Shown here one piece after another: positions 27,161 to 38,645 of a DNA stretch of 64,000 bases (position 1 is its first letter; every line of letters begins with the position of its first letter). The DNA lies in contig NZ_JANUDY010000009.1 of the NCBI RefSeq assembly GCF_024809975.1, forward strand, positions 186,001-250,000, in the 5' to 3' direction. This DNA is from Comamonas sp. BIGb0152 (GTDB taxonomy: Bacteria; Pseudomonadota; Gammaproteobacteria; Burkholderiales; Burkholderiaceae_C). Position numbers and translations under genes: made by a program. The notes below the pieces were generated by a model. That model worked only from the letters and a program-made list of their open reading frames with translations, had not been told where the DNA came from and did not search any database.

Positions 27161-27188
27161 TCCCCAGTAACAATTGTTGAGTGGGGAA
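27160..27188 (+). promoter_or_regulatory. Palindrome/hairpin covering the clpB ribosome-binding region
   Basis: TTCCCCA (27160-27166) pairs with TGGGGAA (27182-27188), and the centre is the palindrome AACAATTGTT. The right arm holds the only G-rich segment before the clpB ATG at 27194. The hairpin could therefore hide the ribosome-binding site, or the DNA dyad could be an operator. Confidence 0.5.
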
Positions 27189-27193
27189 CATTC

Positions 27194-29806
<2,613 letters not shown>

Positions 29807-29814
29807 GGCGGGAG

Positions 29815-29841
29815 TGGCCATGCAGTAACCATGCATGGCCA
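29815..29841 (+). terminator. Hairpin after clpB
   Basis: TGGCCATGCA and TGCATGGCCA are a perfect 10-bp stem with a 7-nt loop, starting nine bases after the clpB stop. The following GCTCTCTTT is moderately T-rich, so termination is likely but not certain. Confidence 0.6.
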
Positions 29842-29951
29842 GCTCTCTTTACGCTGCGATATGCTTGTTGACACTGCCAGGGCTTGAAAAACTCAGGCAT
29901 CGGCATAACATGGGTAGCAAGCGCTGTAATACAGCGATGAAAGGAAGTGCG

Positions 29952-30293
29952 TTGAACGAGTTGTTGGCAACCGTGGTGAGCTGGACTTTGCGAATTGTCA
30001 TGGTCTTGGCAGGTCTGGTGTTTTTCGTCAGTCTCATGGTGGTGGCTGCCATTGCTGCCTTGCTATGGACGCTGCGCCTGCTCTGGGCCAAGATGACCGG
30101 CAAACCTATCGTTCCGTTCGCCTTCAAGATGAACCCGGCCACCGGCTGGACCACCGTTTACCGCAGCACCGCGCGCTGGTCGGCCAACAAGGGCGCTCGC
30201 AGCGCTGAGGCGGCGAGCAATCCTTCTGGCATGCGCTCGGCCGTAATCGATGTGACGGATGTGGAGCCGCGTGAAATCCGCTCACAACACTGA
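29952..30293 (+). CDS. Small membrane protein, function unknown
   Basis: A 113-aa protein if started at TTG 29952, which has AAGGA six bases upstream; an ATG at 29937 in frame has no ribosome-binding sequence. A long hydrophobic stretch (about residues 13-45, VMVLAGLVFFVSLMVVAAIA) forms one or two membrane helices. A basic soluble tail of about 65 residues follows, with GKPIVPFAFKMNPATGW, which looks like the conserved part. No family function is known to me. It stands alone between clpB and a dehydrogenase gene, and a terminator follows. Confidence 0.65.
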   Translation: MNELLATVVSWTLRIVMVLAGLVFFVSLMVVAAIAALLWTLRLLWAKMTGKPIVPFAFKMNPATGWTTVYRSTARWSANKGARSAEAASNPSGMRSAVIDVTDVEPREIRSQH

Positions 30294-30331
30294 CTGACCT
30301 GACACAGGCTGCGGCCTGCGGTTGTGCAAAG

Positions 30332-30364
30332 CCCGGTTGTGCCTGATGCAGACCGGGTTTTTTT
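30332..30364 (+). terminator. Terminator before the coniferyl-type aldehyde dehydrogenase
   Basis: CCCGGT and ACCGGG arms with a 14-nt loop and seven T, about 40 nt after the small membrane gene. The T run ends about 15 nt before the next start codon. Confidence 0.8.
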
Positions 30365-30379
30365 ATGGGGCCTTGAGTT

Positions 30380-31816
30380 ATGGATGTGAGCGAGTTGCAC
30401 AGCCGGTTTGCGGCCATGCGCGCCGCCAGCCGCGCGCAGGCCGATACGCCGCTGCTGCTGCGGCGCGAGCGTTTGCTGCGCCTGCAAAAGCTGCTGCTGG
30501 ACAACGAAGAGCGCCTGTGCGCCAGCGTGCAGGCGGATTTTGGTCAGCGCTCGGCGCGGGTCACCACGCTCACCGAGTTGATGCCGCTGCACAGCCAGTT
30601 GCGCCAGGCGCTGGGGCAAATGCGGCGCTGGGCGGCCGCCCAGCGGGTGGCCACGCCTTTGCAGCTGTGGCCTGCCCGGGCCTGGCTGCAGCCAATGCCT
30701 TTGGGCGTGGTGGGCGTGATTGCCCCTTGGAACTACCCCTTGCTGCTGGCCTTGGGTCCTGCCATCAGTGCGCTGGCTGCGGGCAACCGCGTGCTCATCA
30801 AACCCAGTGAGTACACGCCCGAGACCATGGCCCTGCTGGCCGCGCTGGTACCCAGTTACTTTGGCGATGATGAGCTGGCGGTACTTGCCGGCGATGCCAG
30901 CGCCTCTGCCGAGCTGGCCTCGTTGCCGCTCGATCACCTGCTGTTCACCGGCTCCACGGCGACGGGCCGCAAGGTGGCGCTGGCGGCGGCCAACCAGCTG
31001 GTGCCGACGACGCTGGAGCTGGGTGGCAAATCCCCTTGCCTGCTGGAACAAAGCTGCGACATCCAGGATGCCGCACGCAAGATTGCCCATGCCAAGCTCT
31101 TGAATGCGGGCCAGACCTGCATTGCCCCCGACTACGTCTTGCTGCCCCGCAGCAGCACTGCGGCCTTTGTTGATGCCTATGCCCAGGCTGTGCAGGCCCT
31201 GTACCCGCAGCAGCAAGGCAACCCCGATTACACCTCACTCATCCACGCCGCCCATGCCAGCCGGGTGCTGGGCATGCTGGCGCAGGCTGAGCAAGCGGGG
31301 GCGCAGGTGATCCGCTTGGCAGGCGGTGGGGACGCGGTGTCGCAAAGCCGTATCGGCGATGGCATCAGCCGCCAGTTAGCGCCCGCCTTGGTGCTGGGCG
31401 TGACGGCGCAGATGCAGCTGATGCAGGAAGAGATATTTGGCCCGGTGCTGCCGGTGCTGCAGTACGACGACCGCGAGGAGGCGATTGCGGCGATCAACCA
31501 GGGCGAGACGCCGCTGGCCTTTTACTGGTTTGGGCAGGACCGCCGGCAGGGCCTGGACACGGCGCAGCGGGTGCGGGCCGCCGGCATGTGCATGAATGAC
31601 TGCCTGCTGCAGTTTGCCCATGCGAATTTGCCCTTTGGCGGTTGGGGGCACAGTGGCTGGGGCGCCATGCATGGCCACCACGGTTTCATGCGCTTTTCGC
31701 ATGCCAAGCCGGTGCTGCGCCAGGGTGCCTGGTCTGCTGCGGCATGGCTGTATCCGCCCTATGGCCGGCGCTTTGATGCGCTGATGCGGCTACTTTACCG
31801 CCGAATAAAGCGCTAA
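30380..31816 (+). CDS. Coniferyl-aldehyde-type aldehyde dehydrogenase
   Basis: NAD(P)+-dependent oxidation of an aldehyde to the acid. The 478-aa protein belongs to the class 3/coniferyl aldehyde branch: short N-terminus, GVVGVIAPWNYPLLLALGP, FTGSTATGRKV, Glu213 in LELGGKSP, and nucleophile Cys247 in NAGQTCIAPDYVL. The C-terminal AWLYPPYGRRFDALMRLLYR is amphipathic and may touch the membrane, as in class 3 relatives. The start lies only 15 nt after a terminator, so its promoter must overlap or precede it. The substrate is not determined by sequence. Confidence 0.88.
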   Translation: MDVSELHSRFAAMRAASRAQADTPLLLRRERLLRLQKLLLDNEERLCASVQADFGQRSARVTTLTELMPLHSQLRQALGQMRRWAAAQRVATPLQLWPARAWLQPMPLGVVGVIAPWNYPLLLALGPAISALAAGNRVLIKPSEYTPETMALLAALVPSYFGDDELAVLAGDASASAELASLPLDHLLFTGSTATGRKVALAAANQLVPTTLELGGKSPCLLEQSCDIQDAARKIAHAKLLNAGQTCIAPDYVLLPRSSTAAFVDAYAQAVQALYPQQQGNPDYTSLIHAAHASRVLGMLAQAEQAGAQVIRLAGGGDAVSQSRIGDGISRQLAPALVLGVTAQMQLMQEEIFGPVLPVLQYDDREEAIAAINQGETPLAFYWFGQDRRQGLDTAQRVRAAGMCMNDCLLQFAHANLPFGGWGHSGWGAMHGHHGFMRFSHAKPVLRQGAWSAAAWLYPPYGRRFDALMRLLYRRIKR

Positions 31817-32205
31817 CTATTTGATTTCTATCGGGGGGAGGCGCTAGGGTAAACGCCTAGCGCAAATGTCTGCATTTGCAAACCCCTGCACAAATTGACC
31901 TACAAGGCCATTGTGGGGCTACCCAAATGATGTCAAGAGTGAGACAATGGCCGGCTTTCGCGCACCATATCTCTGCAGCGCGCTGTTCACGCGCTGACTC
32001 TTCCATATGCCCTTAAAAAAGCCATCAGCAATGCACGGTTGCTTGCTGATGCTGCGTGAGCCATGGTGTGTTGCAAGTGGATGGATGTTGAGCCTCAGGG
32101 TGCTCCATCAAAACACTTGACACCCGGCCGGGCGTGATGGTCGCAGTGTACGACGAGATATACGTGCTTTTTGGTTAATTCATTGATTTTTGTTTTCGGT
32201 TATCC
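31817..32205. other. 389-nt intergenic region with hairpins, no protein gene seen
   Basis: It holds an 8-bp dyad GCGCTAGG/CCTAGCGC (31841-31863, no T tail) just after the dehydrogenase gene. A 9-bp hairpin at 32023-32051 has a T6 tail only on the minus strand. The last 60 nt before the GNAT gene are A+T-rich and presumably hold its promoter. Confidence 0.6.
32015..32051 (-). terminator. Leftward Rho-independent terminator without an assigned gene
   Basis: Read on the minus strand: CATCAGCAA, an 11-nt loop, TTGCTGATG, then GGC-adjacent TTTTTT (32020-32015). No minus-strand protein gene lies upstream before the GNAT gene, so the transcript it would end is unknown and could be a small RNA. Confidence 0.55.
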
Positions 32206-32736
32206 ATGTCTGAAACTATCCAGGTTCGTCCCGCAACTCTTCGTGATGCCAAAGCCATTGCCCAAATCCACGCTGCCGCTTCTGTTGAAAGCTATCGCGG
32301 CGTTTTGCCCGATGACCAGCTGAAATCTATCTCCTCCGTCGAGAAGCGCCAGGCCTATTGGCGCGAAGCCATTGAGTACTGCGAGCCCCAAGTCCAGGTG
32401 GCCGTCGAGAACGACAAGATTGTCGGTTTCATCGGTTTTGACCGTTCGCGCGATGCCAAGACCCGTCCTACCACGGGCGAAATCTGGGCCATCTATGCTG
32501 CGCCTACCCACTGGGACCAGGGCGTGGGCGTGGCGCTGTGGGATGCCGCCCGCGACGGCCTGTCCGAAGAGGGTTGCACCTCGGTGACGGCCTGGGTGCC
32601 GCTGCGCAATGAGCGTGCACTGCGTTTCCATGAGTCCGCCGGTTTCAAGCGCGAAATGTCGACCGCTAAGACGGCGACCGTCGGTGCCATCAAGATCGAA
32701 GAAGTGCGCATGCAGCGCTCCTTGATGAACCGCTGA
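32206..32736 (+). CDS. GNAT-family N-acetyltransferase
   Basis: A 176-aa single-domain GNAT enzyme. The acetyl-CoA region is IWAIYAAPTHWDQGVGVALW, close to the usual V-x-P-x-x-x-x-x-G-x-G/A arrangement, and ALRFHESAGF is the typical C-terminal motif. The substrate is unknown. It has a long upstream gap with possible regulatory structure, and a strong terminator follows, so it is transcribed alone. Confidence 0.88.
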   Translation: MSETIQVRPATLRDAKAIAQIHAAASVESYRGVLPDDQLKSISSVEKRQAYWREAIEYCEPQVQVAVENDKIVGFIGFDRSRDAKTRPTTGEIWAIYAAPTHWDQGVGVALWDAARDGLSEEGCTSVTAWVPLRNERALRFHESAGFKREMSTAKTATVGAIKIEEVRMQRSLMNR

Positions 32737-32797
32737 TTCTTGCAGGCCGGACGCGCTTGGCACCTGCTGCGGCAGGGCGAGCAGTGTCTTGCTCTCA

Positions 32798-32830
32798 AGA
32801 GGCCGTCTTGGACGGCCTCTTTGTTTTTTT
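32798..32830 (+). terminator. Terminator after the GNAT gene
   Basis: AAGAGGCCGTC-TTG-GACGGCCTCTT, an 11-bp perfect stem, followed by GTTTTTTT. Confidence 0.93.
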
Positions 32831-32876
32831 CCCTTTGGCAGCGGCCCGGTGCTGGTCTGCCCCAGAAAGCATTTGT

Positions 32877-34097
32877 ATGACCACTGCCCAACCAGAGCGT
32901 TTCGCCACCATCCACTGGGAGGAAGGCGGCGAGCCCCGCAGCGCCCGCTGGCGCTGCGAGCGCGGCACTGCGCCTTCCGCCCGCGTCGTGCTGGCCGATG
33001 ACACCATGCCGGCAGATGTGGCCTACCGCCTGGCTTGTGAAGGCACGGCGCTGCTCTGGCGCGGAGATTTCCAGAACGCCCGCATGCTGCTGCAGTCGCT
33101 GGCCCGCCGCCTGGACAAGACGGGCGAGCGCAAGGCCAAGAAAAAGCCGGCCGCCCCTTCTGCTTCCGGCATGCCCACGCCGCAGGTGGCATTGCCCTTT
33201 CACCAGCAGCGCCACCTGCAAGCCCAGCGCGCCCGCGTGCTGTCGATGGTGCTGATCGAGTTGGATGCGCAGTACGAGATTGCCTTGCGCCGCGCACCGG
33301 AGGTGCAGGCTCCCTGTACCGACGCCTGGGGCGCGCCCCAGGGCGATGGGGCGCAGGTCGTGTCCCTGCGTGAGCTGCAGGCCCTGGTGGGCGCCCATGA
33401 GTGGCGCAAGAAAGGCGTGGAAATCCCTGCGCTGGCCAAGCTGGCGCCCAAGGGCTATGACCGCATTCATCCGCATTACGGTGTGTTCTCGCCGGTGCGG
33501 GGCGAATATGTCGACCTGATCGCACAGGCGCCGCTGCCTACCGCACTGGCCAAGAAGTCGCTGGCCTATGACATTGGCACCGGTACTGGCGTCATCGCCG
33601 CCGTGCTGGCACGCCGGGGCATCCAAAAGATTGTGGCGACCGATACCGATCCGCGTGCACTGATTTGTGCGCGTGAGAACCTGGAGCGCTTGGGCGTGGA
33701 CCAGAAGGTGGAGCTGGCGCAGACTGATCTGTTCCCTGAAGGCAAGGCCGCCTTGGTGGTCTGCAACCCACCCTGGGTGCCTGCCAAGCCCAGTGCGCCG
33801 GTCGAGCGTGCCGTGTATGACGAGGGCAGCCGCATGCTGCGCGGTTTTCTGGCCGGCGTCTCCGCCCACCTGGCACCGGGTGGCGAAGCCTGGTTGATCC
33901 TGTCCGACTTTGCCGAGCACCTGGGGCTGCGCAGCCGTGAAGAGCTGCTCAGCTGGATCGCCGAGGCTGGCTTGCAGGTGGTGGGCAAAAACCAAATCCG
34001 CCCGCGCCACGCCAAGGCGCAAGACTCCGCTAACCCGCTACACCAGGCCCGCGCGGCCGAGATGACGACTTTGTGGCGTCTGCAGGTGGGTTGGTAA
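32877..34097 (+). CDS. Class I SAM-dependent methyltransferase, PrmB-like
   Basis: A 406-aa protein. The N-terminal half (about 1-220) is not recognised and includes a Lys/Ala/Pro-rich linker near residue 85. The C-terminal half is a Rossmann methyltransferase with SAM motif I AYDIGTGTGVIAA and motif IV VVCNPPWVPAKP; the NPPW signature belongs to enzymes that methylate glutamine or adenine amides, such as PrmB, PrmC and RlmF/G. The target is therefore probably a protein Gln or an rRNA base, but this is inferred. The start MTTAQPERF follows the GNAT terminator. Confidence 0.85.
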   Translation: MTTAQPERFATIHWEEGGEPRSARWRCERGTAPSARVVLADDTMPADVAYRLACEGTALLWRGDFQNARMLLQSLARRLDKTGERKAKKKPAAPSASGMPTPQVALPFHQQRHLQAQRARVLSMVLIELDAQYEIALRRAPEVQAPCTDAWGAPQGDGAQVVSLRELQALVGAHEWRKKGVEIPALAKLAPKGYDRIHPHYGVFSPVRGEYVDLIAQAPLPTALAKKSLAYDIGTGTGVIAAVLARRGIQKIVATDTDPRALICARENLERLGVDQKVELAQTDLFPEGKAALVVCNPPWVPAKPSAPVERAVYDEGSRMLRGFLAGVSAHLAPGGEAWLILSDFAEHLGLRSREELLSWIAEAGLQVVGKNQIRPRHAKAQDSANPLHQARAAEMTTLWRLQVGW

Positions 34098-34165
34098 TGG
34101 TCAGCGAGCAGGCGGTGCGGCCCGCTTCGCTGCCATCCATGATTGACTGCTGAACGGGGCGACAG

Positions 34166-35179
34166 ATGCGATTGCTGCTGGCGCCCATGGAGGGCCTGCT
34201 TGATTTTGTGCTGCGGGATGTGCTCACCAGCCTGGGCGGTGCGGACCGCTGCGTGTCGGAGTTCATCCGCATCACCGGCAGCCTGCTGCCCGACAAGGTG
34301 TACTTGCGCACCATGCCCGAGTTGCGCAACGGCAGCTGCACTGCGGCCGGCACCCCGGTGCGCGCCCAGCTGCTGGGCAGCGATGCGGCCAGCATGGCGG
34401 CCAATGCCGCGCAGCTGGCGGCCTTGTCGCCCGAGGGCATTGATCTGAACTTTGGCTGCCCCGCCAAGGTGGTCAACCGCCATGGCGGCGGCGCCGCGCT
34501 GCTGCAGGATCCAGCGGCCATCCATGCGGTGGTCAGTGCTGTGCGCGCTGCAGTCCCTGCAGCCATGCCGGTGTCGGCCAAGATGCGCCTGGGCTTCAAC
34601 GACCGGGCGCTGATGCTGGACTGCGCGTTGGCGATGCAGGAGGCCGGTGCCTGCGAGCTGGTGGTGCATGGCCGCACCAAGCTCGATGGCTACCGCCCGC
34701 CCGCTTACTGGGACCAGATTGCGCGCATCCGCGAGGCCGTCACCATCCCCGTCGTGGCCAATGGCGAAATCTGGACGGTGGAGGATGCCTTGCGCTGCCA
34801 GGCCGAATCGGGCTGCCAGGACCTGATGCTGGGGCGCGGCATTGTCGCCGACCCGGGCCTGGCCTGGCGCATACGCAAGGCCGTGGCCGAGCGCGATGGC
34901 CTGCCTATGCCAGATGGCCTGCACGATGTGCAATGGCCGGACCTGGTGCCTGCGCTGCTGCGTTTTTGGCAGCTGGTCTGCGACGACCTGGAGCCCCGCC
35001 AGCGCGCGGGGCGTTTGAAGCAGTGGCTGAACCTGATGCGCCGGGCCTTCCCTGAGGCGGAGGCCGCCTACCAGCATGTGCGGGTGATGACGGACCAGGG
35101 CGCGATCACGCTGTGGCTTGATGCGCTGCAGCAGCAAACCAGGGCTGGCGCCAACGCTAGCACCGCATCACAGCAGTGA
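34166..35179 (+). CDS. dusC: tRNA-dihydrouridine synthase DusC
   Basis: FMN enzyme that reduces uridine-16 of tRNA. The N-terminal MRLLLAPMEGLLDFVLRDVL and the FMN-barrel motif DLNFGCPAKVVNRHGGGAAL are typical of DusC; the catalytic Cys98 is at the same position as in E. coli. A C-terminal helical tRNA-binding domain follows (from about residue 250). It has 337 aa. Its last 12 nt overlap the end of the convergent phospholipase-D gene. Confidence 0.94.
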   Translation: MRLLLAPMEGLLDFVLRDVLTSLGGADRCVSEFIRITGSLLPDKVYLRTMPELRNGSCTAAGTPVRAQLLGSDAASMAANAAQLAALSPEGIDLNFGCPAKVVNRHGGGAALLQDPAAIHAVVSAVRAAVPAAMPVSAKMRLGFNDRALMLDCALAMQEAGACELVVHGRTKLDGYRPPAYWDQIARIREAVTIPVVANGEIWTVEDALRCQAESGCQDLMLGRGIVADPGLAWRIRKAVAERDGLPMPDGLHDVQWPDLVPALLRFWQLVCDDLEPRQRAGRLKQWLNLMRRAFPEAEAAYQHVRVMTDQGAITLWLDALQQQTRAGANASTASQQ

Positions 35180-36949
35180 ATCGGGGGTGAAGGGGCTGAT
35201 GATCTTGAGCATCAGCCGCAGCGGCAGGCTGGCATCGGGCTCGGTGCGCTGGTCTTGCAGCCGGGTGTTTTGCGGTGCCTCCCACAGCAGCTTGCCGTCT
35301 TTCAGCACCACATGCCAGGCGGCACTCTCCAGCCCTTTTTCAATCATGCCCGCCGCCTGGCCTGAGAGCTTGCGGCTGCGCACCAGCACCGCGATTTCGG
35401 TGTTCTGCAGTTTGGAGCGCTGGTCCAGGTTCATGGACCCGACCACCAGCAGCTGGCCATCGAGCACCAGCACCTTGCTGTGCAGCATCACGCGGCGGCC
35501 TTCGCGAAAACTGTTCTGCCCACTGCCCAGGCCAAAGGCGGCGCGCAGGTCGCTCTCATCACTGACCAGCTCATACAGCTCCACGCCGTCGCGCAGCAAT
35601 TCCTCGCGGTAGCGCGCATAGCCAATGTGGGCAATCGGCGCATCGTTGGACGACAGCGAGTTGGTCAAAATGCGCACGCGCACGCCTCTTTGCACCGCAT
35701 CCTTGAAAGCCTGGCGCATCGATTCACCGGGCACAAAGTAGGGCGAGACGATGAGCAAATCCTTCTTGGCGTAGGCGAGCAACTGCACCAGGCCATCCAC
35801 CACCGAATCGGCGCTGGGACTGTGGCCGGGGTGGCGGGTTTCGGCCAGTGCGCGCAGCTGGTTCAGGCGCTTGTTGTCCAGCATGCCGGGCGCTGCGCTG
35901 AGTGGGTTGGTTTGCCCATCCGAATCGACCGCCGGTATCTTGCTGGGCGCATCGGCCAGCACCACCGAATGGGCCCAGACCAGCGGCACGGTGCGCAAGT
36001 CAACGGGCTGCATGTCCCAGGCGCGCTCGCGCTGCTCGGGGCTGATGGCGCCATCTGGGCGCGGCTCCCCATCGGGCGGAGAGGGCCGCGCGCCGCCGCT
36101 TGCCGCCTGCGCAGTCTGCGCGGCTGGCGCGGCGGAGGTTTCTGCCGTGTCGTCGCCATTGCTTTGTTGGGCGCGGGCCTGGTAGCTCTTTTGCATGTCT
36201 TCCAGCGCCTGCTTGCTGATCAGCGACTGCACCGGATATGCGCGCTCGTTGTTCCAGTAGCTGTCAAAGCTGCCGGACAGGTCCTGCACGGCCGGACCCA
36301 TGATGAGCACATCGGTGTCCAGGAAGTTGGAGCTCTCGTCATTGTCGAAGTAGGCATCGCCCAGGTTGCGCCCGCCCATGATGCCCATCACGTTATCGGC
36401 CAGGAACAGCTTGTTGTGCATGCGCTGCTGGGCGCGCTGGAAATCGGTCGCGGCATTCCACATGCGGCTGATGGGCGAGTCGCGGTCGCCGGGCAGCGGG
36501 TTGAACATGCGCATCTCGATATTGGGCTCAAAGGCCAGGCGCATCACCTGCGCATTGCGGCCCGTGCCATGGAAGTCATCGAGCAATACCCGCACCCGCA
36601 CCCCCCGGCGCGCCGCATTCACGACGCCTTCAAGCAAACGCGCGGTGCTGGCATCGGCATGGATGGCGTAGTACTGCACATCCAACGTATGTTTAGCGCC
36701 TTGCACCAGGGCCAGGCGTGCACCATAGGCCGCCTGCGCGCCGGCCAGTATCTCAAAACCCGATACACCCGACCCCGCCTTGCTCTCCGCCTTTTGGCGC
36801 TGCTGGCTGATCTGCACCAGGGCGCTGCTGGCCGCTGGCGGCTGGGCCAATGAGACAGGCCGGTCGACCTGGGTGGGGAGCTTGCTGGCGCAGCCGCCCA
36901 GCAGCAAGGCCGCGCACAGCACTGCCAGGCGGCGCTGCAGCTTGCGCAT
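35168..36949 (-). CDS. Phospholipase D-family lipoprotein (cardiolipin synthase-like)
   Basis: Two HxKx4D catalytic motifs are present: H178-K180-D185 (MHNKLFLAD) and H490-K492-D497 (LHSKVLVLD). Each is followed by the usual GG(R/S)N or GSMN segment. The start was placed at MRKLQRRLAVLCAALLLGGC because it begins a lipoprotein signal peptide with lipobox LLGGC; longer in-frame starts to 37183 would bury it. The mature 573-residue protein is probably membrane-anchored and acts on phospholipids. An Ala/Pro-rich insert at about 260-310 separates the halves. The ends of this gene and dusC overlap. Confidence 0.88.
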   Translation of the reverse strand: MRKLQRRLAVLCAALLLGGCASKLPTQVDRPVSLAQPPAASSALVQISQQRQKAESKAGSGVSGFEILAGAQAAYGARLALVQGAKHTLDVQYYAIHADASTARLLEGVVNAARRGVRVRVLLDDFHGTGRNAQVMRLAFEPNIEMRMFNPLPGDRDSPISRMWNAATDFQRAQQRMHNKLFLADNVMGIMGGRNLGDAYFDNDESSNFLDTDVLIMGPAVQDLSGSFDSYWNNERAYPVQSLISKQALEDMQKSYQARAQQSNGDDTAETSAAPAAQTAQAASGGARPSPPDGEPRPDGAISPEQRERAWDMQPVDLRTVPLVWAHSVVLADAPSKIPAVDSDGQTNPLSAAPGMLDNKRLNQLRALAETRHPGHSPSADSVVDGLVQLLAYAKKDLLIVSPYFVPGESMRQAFKDAVQRGVRVRILTNSLSSNDAPIAHIGYARYREELLRDGVELYELVSDESDLRAAFGLGSGQNSFREGRRVMLHSKVLVLDGQLLVVGSMNLDQRSKLQNTEIAVLVRSRKLSGQAAGMIEKGLESAAWHVVLKDGKLLWEAPQNTRLQDQRTEPDASLPLRLMLKIISPFTPDSLL

Positions 36950-37196
36950 GACGGGGGTCTCAAGTGTGGTCAACAGAGACGGGGCAGAGGTCATCGGAGC
37001 AGTCGGCATGGCGGCGGGTTCTATCAGTGGGCTGGCGCTATTGTGCGTGAGCGCGGACGGTTGCGCAGAGCGGGCCACTGCATTGGCGGCGCTGTCGTAC
37101 AGCCGCACCCCTGCATGCGTCGTGGCGCCGCAACGCATGGCCAGGCTGCTGGCGCGGGCTACCAGGGTTTGTGCGCGGGCCATGGCAGGGGGTACT

Positions 37197-37228
37197 TCGC
37201 TACGATAGAAAATTCAATTCCGTAGCGA
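37197..37228. promoter_or_regulatory. Dyad TCGCTACG-N16-CGTAGCGA in a divergent promoter region
   Basis: A perfect 8+8 inverted repeat flanks an A+T-rich core (ATAGAAAATTCAATTC) between the divergent phospholipase-D gene and the small secreted-protein gene. The position fits a shared promoter or operator. Confidence 0.4.
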
Positions 37229-37256
37229 TTTATTGATAGTGAAAGGAACTGATCCC

Positions 37257-37505
37257 ATGCGCAAATCACTGGGCTTTTACACGCTGCTATTGCTGCTGCT
37301 GGCCATCGCGGTGCCGCCCGAGAGCGCCTGGGCAGCGCGCAAAAAGAAGACCGAGGCGGCACAGGCGACCAGCAAGCCGGCCAAAGTCAAGGTCAAACGC
37401 CAGCGCAGCAGCAGCGCAGAAACCCCTGCCCAGCGTGACCGGCGCTTGAGCCGTGAATGCAAGGGCCTGCCCAATGCGGGGGCCTGCCTGGGCTATGCCA
37501 ACTAG
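37257..37505 (+). CDS. Small secreted basic protein
   Basis: An 82-aa precursor with a Sec signal peptide (MRKSLGFYTLLLLLLAIAVP, likely cleavage after SAWA). The mature ~55 residues are very basic (KKKTEAAQ, KVKVKRQRS) and end with a two-cysteine motif, RECKGLPNAGACLGYAN, that looks conserved and could form a disulfide. AAGGA lies upstream of the ATG. I recognise no family function. It is divergent from the phospholipase-D gene and convergent with ribD, nine bases away. Confidence 0.7.
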   Translation: MRKSLGFYTLLLLLLAIAVPPESAWAARKKKTEAAQATSKPAKVKVKRQRSSSAETPAQRDRRLSRECKGLPNAGACLGYAN

Positions 37506-37514
37506 GGGCGCCGT

Positions 37515-38645
37515 TCAGAACAAGCCGTGGCCCTGGATGCGTGCGAGAACGCGCAGATCAGCGCCCACGGATTGGATGCTGCGGATGTCCAAGGCCGCTG
37601 CCTGGGCCAGCCGCTGCAGTGCCATGCCGCCAAACGCCGGCAGCCCTTGGCCGACCAGCTTGGGCGCCAGGTACAGTAAGCACTCATCGACCAGACCCGC
37701 CTGCAGCAGCGCACCATTCAAGATGCCACCGGCCTCCACATGCAGCTCGTTGACCTCCCGTGCGCCCAGGTCTTGCATCAGCGCGCCCAGATCAATGCGC
37801 GTCTTGCAGCCTGCCATCTGTGGTGCCTGGGTGGGCAGCTGAATGACGGTGGCGCCAGCGGCCTCCAGCGCCGCCTGGCCTGCGGTATCGCGGCTGTTGG
37901 TGTAGATCAGCACTTCGCGTGCTGCCGCAAAAATGCGGGCCTGCGGGGGCGTGCGCAGCTGGCTGTCCAGGACCACCAGGCGGGGTTGCCGAGGCGTCTC
38001 CACATAGCGCACATCCAGCGCCGGGTCATCGGCCAGCACGGTGCCCACGCCGGTCAGGATGGCGCAGGCCCTGGCCCGCCATTGGTGGCCATCGGCGCGG
38101 GCTGCCTCGCCGGTGATCCATTGGCTGCTGCCGTCGGGCAAGGCGGTAGCACCATCGAGCGACATGGCGGCCTTGAGCCGCACCCAGGGCTGCTTGCGCA
38201 CCATGCGGCTGAAAAAGCCAATGTTCAACTCCCTGGATGCCTCCGCCCCGTCCTCGGGCGCGCAGACCACCACCTCGACCCCGGCGGCGCGCAGGCGGGC
38301 AAAGCCCATGCCGGCCACCAAGGGGTTGGGGTCAGTGATGGCGGCCACCACTTTGGCGACCCCTGCCGCTGCCAGCGCATCGCAGCAAGGGCCCGTGCGG
38401 CCTTGGTGCGCGCAGGGCTCCAGCGTCACATAGGCCGTAGCGCCTGACGTGCTGTGGCCACGGGCTGCCGCATCACGCAGGGCCATGATTTCGGCATGCG
38501 GGCCGCCCGCGCGCTGGGTGTGGCCCTGGCCGATGACCTGGCCATCAGCGCCGACCAGGACACAGCCGACGCGGGGATTGGGGGAGGTAATGAACAGGGC
38601 GCTGGCAGCCAGATCCAGCGCGGTTTGCATCGGTTGATCAGTCAT
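37515..38645 (-). CDS. ribD: Riboflavin biosynthesis bifunctional deaminase/reductase RibD
   Basis: Deaminates and then reduces the pyrimidine intermediate of riboflavin synthesis. The N-terminal deaminase has the zinc ligands in GGPHAEIMAL and TLEPCAHQGRTGPCC. The C-terminal reductase has LKAAMSLDGATAL and ILTGVGTVLADDPALDVR. The ATG at 38645 gives 376 aa; only a TTG lies upstream in frame. No other rib gene is in the window. Confidence 0.96.
   Translation of the reverse strand: MTDQPMQTALDLAASALFITSPNPRVGCVLVGADGQVIGQGHTQRAGGPHAEIMALRDAAARGHSTSGATAYVTLEPCAHQGRTGPCCDALAAAGVAKVVAAITDPNPLVAGMGFARLRAAGVEVVVCAPEDGAEASRELNIGFFSRMVRKQPWVRLKAAMSLDGATALPDGSSQWITGEAARADGHQWRARACAILTGVGTVLADDPALDVRYVETPRQPRLVVLDSQLRTPPQARIFAAAREVLIYTNSRDTAGQAALEAAGATVIQLPTQAPQMAGCKTRIDLGALMQDLGAREVNELHVEAGGILNGALLQAGLVDECLLYLAPKLVGQGLPAFGGMALQRLAQAAALDIRSIQSVGADLRVLARIQGHGLF

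Noticed and set aside
36950-37184. N-terminal extension of the phospholipase-D protein up to 37183
   Set aside because: It would place 78 residues of unremarkable sequence before a perfect lipoprotein signal peptide, which must be N-terminal to work.
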